Positions 61,792-64,000 of a DNA stretch of 64,000 nucleotides are shown piece after piece (position 1 is the stretch's first letter; every line of letters begins with the position of its first letter). The translations under genes were made by a program, and so were the position numbers. Source of the stretch: JAWKOK01 sp963698255 (GTDB lineage: Bacteria > Chloroflexota > Anaerolineae > Caldilineales > Caldilineaceae); contig CAVOQD010000011.1 in assembly GCA_963698255.1 (NCBI GenBank), positions 222,575-286,574 of the forward strand, in the 5' to 3' direction. The notes under the pieces are model-generated. The model made no database searches. It had not been told where the DNA came from and worked only from the letters and a program-made list of their open reading frames with translations.

Positions 61792-63489
61792 ATGCTTAAA
61801 GATACGATCAAGTCAGTGATCGAGGCCGCCATTACATCGGCCCAGGAAGATGGAAGTTTGCCGGCGTTCGAGATGCCGGCAGTTGATATATCGAGACCCA
61901 AGCAAGCGGGCCACGGCGACTACAGCAACAACGTGGCCATGGTGGCTGCTGCATCGATTCGCAAGGCAACCGGCGAGAAGGTCAACCCCCGCCAAATCGC
62001 GCAGTCGGTCGTCGACCATATCGAGATCGTTGATCCGCTGGCCAAAGTGGAGATTGCCGGTCCCGGCTTCATCAACATCTACTTGGCCGACAGTTGGATC
62101 CAGGATCAGGTCGCCGTGATCGTGAACGAGGGCGAGACCTACGGCAACATCGACCAGGGGACAGGCCAGCGCTGGCAGGTCGAGTACGTCAGCGCCAACC
62201 CCACCGGCCCTGTCCACTACGGCGGCGCACGCAATGCCGTGCTCGGCGACGTGCTGGCCAATGCACTGGATGCGGCTGGCTACGATGTGCAGCGCGAATA
62301 CTACGTCAACGACGCCGGCAATCAGTTCCGACTCTTTGCCCAGACGCTCTATGCTCGCTACGCACAATTGCTCGGCCAGGACATCGCCGTCCCGGATGAC
62401 GGTTATCAGGGCGAATACATGATCGACTACGCCCGGCAGATCGTAGACGCTGAAGGCGACCGCTTCCTGGCCATGGACCAAGAGGTTGCCGTGGAAGAAA
62501 TCCAGGCGCTGGGCCGAGGCATCGTGGTCGAGGCGCTCCAGGCCGAGCTGGGCAAGATGAACGTCACCTTCGACAACTGGTTCAGCGAGCAGACCCTCCA
62601 CGATCAAGGGCTGGTCGAGCAGGCGCTCAGCTATCTGGATGAGCGGGGCGAGATCGATCGGCACGACGGAGCTGTTTGGTTCAAGGCCAGCAACTATCCG
62701 AAGAACGAGAAGGACGAGGTCGTCATCAAATCGGACGGTTACCCGACCTACTTTGCCGCCGACATCGCCTACCACTATGACAAGTTTCTGAACAGAAACT
62801 TCGACCGGGTGATTGACGTCTGGGGCGTCGACCATCAAGGCCACGTGGCGCGCATGTCGGCCATGATGGAGGCGTTTGGTCTTGACCCGGATCGGCTGAC
62901 CATCGTCATGCACGATTTTGTGAAATTGGTGCGCGACGGCCAGGAGGTCAAGCTGAGCAAGCGAGCGGGCAATCTGGTGACCGTCAACGACGTCGTCGAC
63001 GAGGTCGGGCCGGACGCACTGCGCTTCAATCTGCTGCTGCGCGGCCCGGAGAGTACCATCGACTTCGACCTGGACCTGGCTGTGCAGGAGACCAGCGACA
63101 ACCCGGTCTTCTATGTGCAGTACAGCTATGCACGCATCAGCTCCATCCTGGCCAAGGCCAAGAACGAGGGCTTTGATGTGGAGAATCTGAACGCCGACAA
63201 CGTTGATCTCTCGCTTCTCACGGAACCGGCCGAACTGGCGTTGATCCGCAAGATGATGGAACTGGAAGAGCAGATAGAGCTGGCCATCGAAAAGCTCTCA
63301 CCGCATAACCTGACCCACTACGCCATCGATCTGGCCAAGACCTTCACGGCCTTCTACCGGGACTGCCATGTCATCAGCCCGGAGGACCCGGAACTGACCA
63401 AGGCCAGACTCTACCTGAGTTTGTCGGCACAGATCGTGCTGGCCAAGGTGCTCGGGTTGTTGGGTATCACAGCGCCGGAGACGATGTAG
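61792..63489 (+). CDS. argS: Arginine-tRNA ligase
   Basis: 565 residues, class I. It charges tRNA-Arg with arginine. AAGGATGG precedes the ATG. The N-terminal Add-1-type domain covers ~1-110 (KQAGHGDYSNNVAMVAAA). The HIGH-type motif is NPTGPVHYGGARNAVLGD, where the usual H-x-G-H reads H-Y-G-G. VWGVDHQGHVARM and EVKLSKRAGNLVTV (KMSKS-type) follow, and the C-terminal DALRF ... YVQYSYARISSI domain binds the anticodon stem. Complete, with no frame break. A MITE-like copy begins 25 bases after the stop. Confidence 0.93.
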   Translation: MLKDTIKSVIEAAITSAQEDGSLPAFEMPAVDISRPKQAGHGDYSNNVAMVAAASIRKATGEKVNPRQIAQSVVDHIEIVDPLAKVEIAGPGFINIYLADSWIQDQVAVIVNEGETYGNIDQGTGQRWQVEYVSANPTGPVHYGGARNAVLGDVLANALDAAGYDVQREYYVNDAGNQFRLFAQTLYARYAQLLGQDIAVPDDGYQGEYMIDYARQIVDAEGDRFLAMDQEVAVEEIQALGRGIVVEALQAELGKMNVTFDNWFSEQTLHDQGLVEQALSYLDERGEIDRHDGAVWFKASNYPKNEKDEVVIKSDGYPTYFAADIAYHYDKFLNRNFDRVIDVWGVDHQGHVARMSAMMEAFGLDPDRLTIVMHDFVKLVRDGQEVKLSKRAGNLVTVNDVVDEVGPDALRFNLLLRGPESTIDFDLDLAVQETSDNPVFYVQYSYARISSILAKAKNEGFDVENLNADNVDLSLLTEPAELALIRKMMELEEQIELAIEKLSPHNLTHYAIDLAKTFTAFYRDCHVISPEDPELTKARLYLSLSAQIVLAKVLGLLGITAPETM

Positions 63490-63514
63490 GACGCGACGAA
63501 GAAGAATGTGAAGC

Positions 63515-63899
63515 GAATTCCAGTAGTCCACAATTTTTGAAAAGCGAGATTCCTTCGATTGCACTCAGGACATGCCTTCGCTGGTCACTTGCCAGAGTGA
63601 AGTGTTCGGAAATACCCGCTTCGAATGAACAAACTCGTTTTCGCGACGTACGATATGCTGTCACTCCTTCGGCTGAGATCGAGACAGGACTGAGCGGGCT
63701 TGCCATAAAATGGCTCTGTCCTGAGTCGCCAGCGAAGGGTTTCGATATCGCAAGCCGAGATTCCTCGCTGGCGTATTGCCAATCCGGAAGTGCTCCGGCT
63801 GACCCACTCGGAATGACAGTAGCACGTTCATTCCAGTTAGAGCGCCGGGGATCCGGCGAGGCACACTTAGGATGACAAATCGTGAACTGCCGAATTCGC
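63515..63899. mobile_element. MITE-like element, copy B (about 385 bp)
   Basis: Terminal inverted repeats: GAATTCCAGTAGTCCACAAT at the left against AAATCGTGAACTGCCGAATTC at the right. Homologous to 37661-38020; the core GAGATTCCTCGCTGGCGTATTGCC is identical. Relative to copy A it has a 24-nt insertion at 63552-63575. An internal inverted pair (63665-63686 and 63717-63738) is as in copy A. Beyond it, to 64000, I see only the hairpin GTGCGGTTTGCAACCGCAC (63945-63963). Confidence 0.8.
63552..63575. repeat. 24-nt mini-element in MITE copy B
   Basis: TCCTTCGATTGCA-CTCAGGACATG. Copy A reads GAGATTCTTTGCTGG where copy B has GAGATT-[unit]-CCTTCGCTGG, so the unit is absent there. It has the same ends as the 23-nt insertion in the transposase (20193-20215). 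Confidence 0.7.
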
Positions 63900-63944
63900 A
63901 GGTCGCTCAGGTCGAAGATTGAGAATGAATCTGGAAAATCGTAG

Positions 63945-63963
63945 GTGCGGTTTGCAACCGCAC
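63945..63963. repeat. Short hairpin of the 'stem-TTTGCAA-stem' type
   Basis: GTGCGGTTTGCAACCGCAC: an 8-bp stem around a short loop, similar in design to the hairpins at 6370-6417 and 32707-32752. Confidence 0.5.
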
Positions 63964-64000
63964 GAACTGCGGAACCTTCAGGATATCCGGAAATCGTGCG

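Noticed and set aside
1..64000. CRISPR array, tRNA or rRNA genes
   Set aside because: No regularly spaced repeats of 25-40 bases and no cloverleaf or T-loop pattern that I could support by eye.

Overview
The window looks like chromosomal DNA from a GC-rich bacterium of the phylum Chloroflexota, probably of the Anaerolineae/Caldilineae type. This is inference. It rests on two large MalT-like LuxR regulators, further AAA/TPR signalling proteins (NB-ARC-LuxR and BTAD types), many secreted proteins with Chloroflexota-like C-termini, DUF4386, DUF1326/DUF2182 and DUF5107 proteins, and intergenic regions full of long palindromes. There is no phage, no CRISPR array, and no tRNA or rRNA gene that I can see.

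Layout. 1-1.8 kb: end of argG, then argJ (arginine synthesis). 1.9-6.2 kb: SMP-30 lactonase (minus strand), a secreted beta-repeat protein and a lactonase-type beta-propeller. 6.8-8.0 kb: a signal-peptidase-like lipoprotein that lacks the catalytic serine, and a membrane protein. 8.5-15.5 kb: GDP-deoxyhexose genes (rmd-like, gmd), an alpha/beta hydrolase, a DUF4062-like protein and two polytopic membrane proteins, probably serving a cell-surface glycan. 15.6-18.9 kb: NUDIX hydrolase and pheT. 19.3-21.3 kb: an IS91-like element with its own tyrosine recombinase; its transposase is broken by a 23-nt insertion. 21.5-27.1 kb: NB-ARC-LuxR regulator, then DUF1326-DUF2182-DUF1326 and an AhpD-like protein. 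27.3-33.8 kb: a 1475-residue secreted protein with a degenerate metzincin motif, a YceI lipoprotein and a two-domain VOC protein. 34-43.9 kb: BTAD regulator, GNAT, VOC, GrpB, rtcB, and MalT-like regulator 1 with a small partner ORF. 43.9-53.2 kb: DUF4386 protein, a relic dehydrogenase, a lipoprotein hydrolase, a sulfatase, MalT-like regulator 2 with a truncated copy of the small ORF, a sulfurtransferase and a quinone oxidoreductase. 53.3-58.3 kb: two secreted-type proteins, three overlapping GNAT genes and a DUF5107/TPR protein. 58.6-63.5 kb: a small conserved-looking ORF, polA and argS.

Structure beyond genes. Many intergenic gaps hold a long inverted repeat. Several belong to sequence families that recur in the window, and some are palindromes nested inside others. 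Two copies of a 360-385 bp MITE-like element with terminal inverted repeats lie downstream of the GNAT gene (37.7 kb) and of argS (63.5 kb). A 22-24 nt motif (TCCTTCG-N5-7-CTCAGGACA) behaves like an ultra-short mobile unit: it splits the transposase and is present in one MITE copy but absent at the same place in the other.

Reading-frame caution. Seven genes carry frame breaks: argJ, the SMP-30 gene, the rmd-like gene, pheT, the NB-ARC-LuxR gene, the IS transposase and a secreted protein. Apart from the transposase, nearly all are repaired by removing one base, which points to insertion-type sequence errors rather than real gene death. Coordinates for these genes span the whole interrupted gene.
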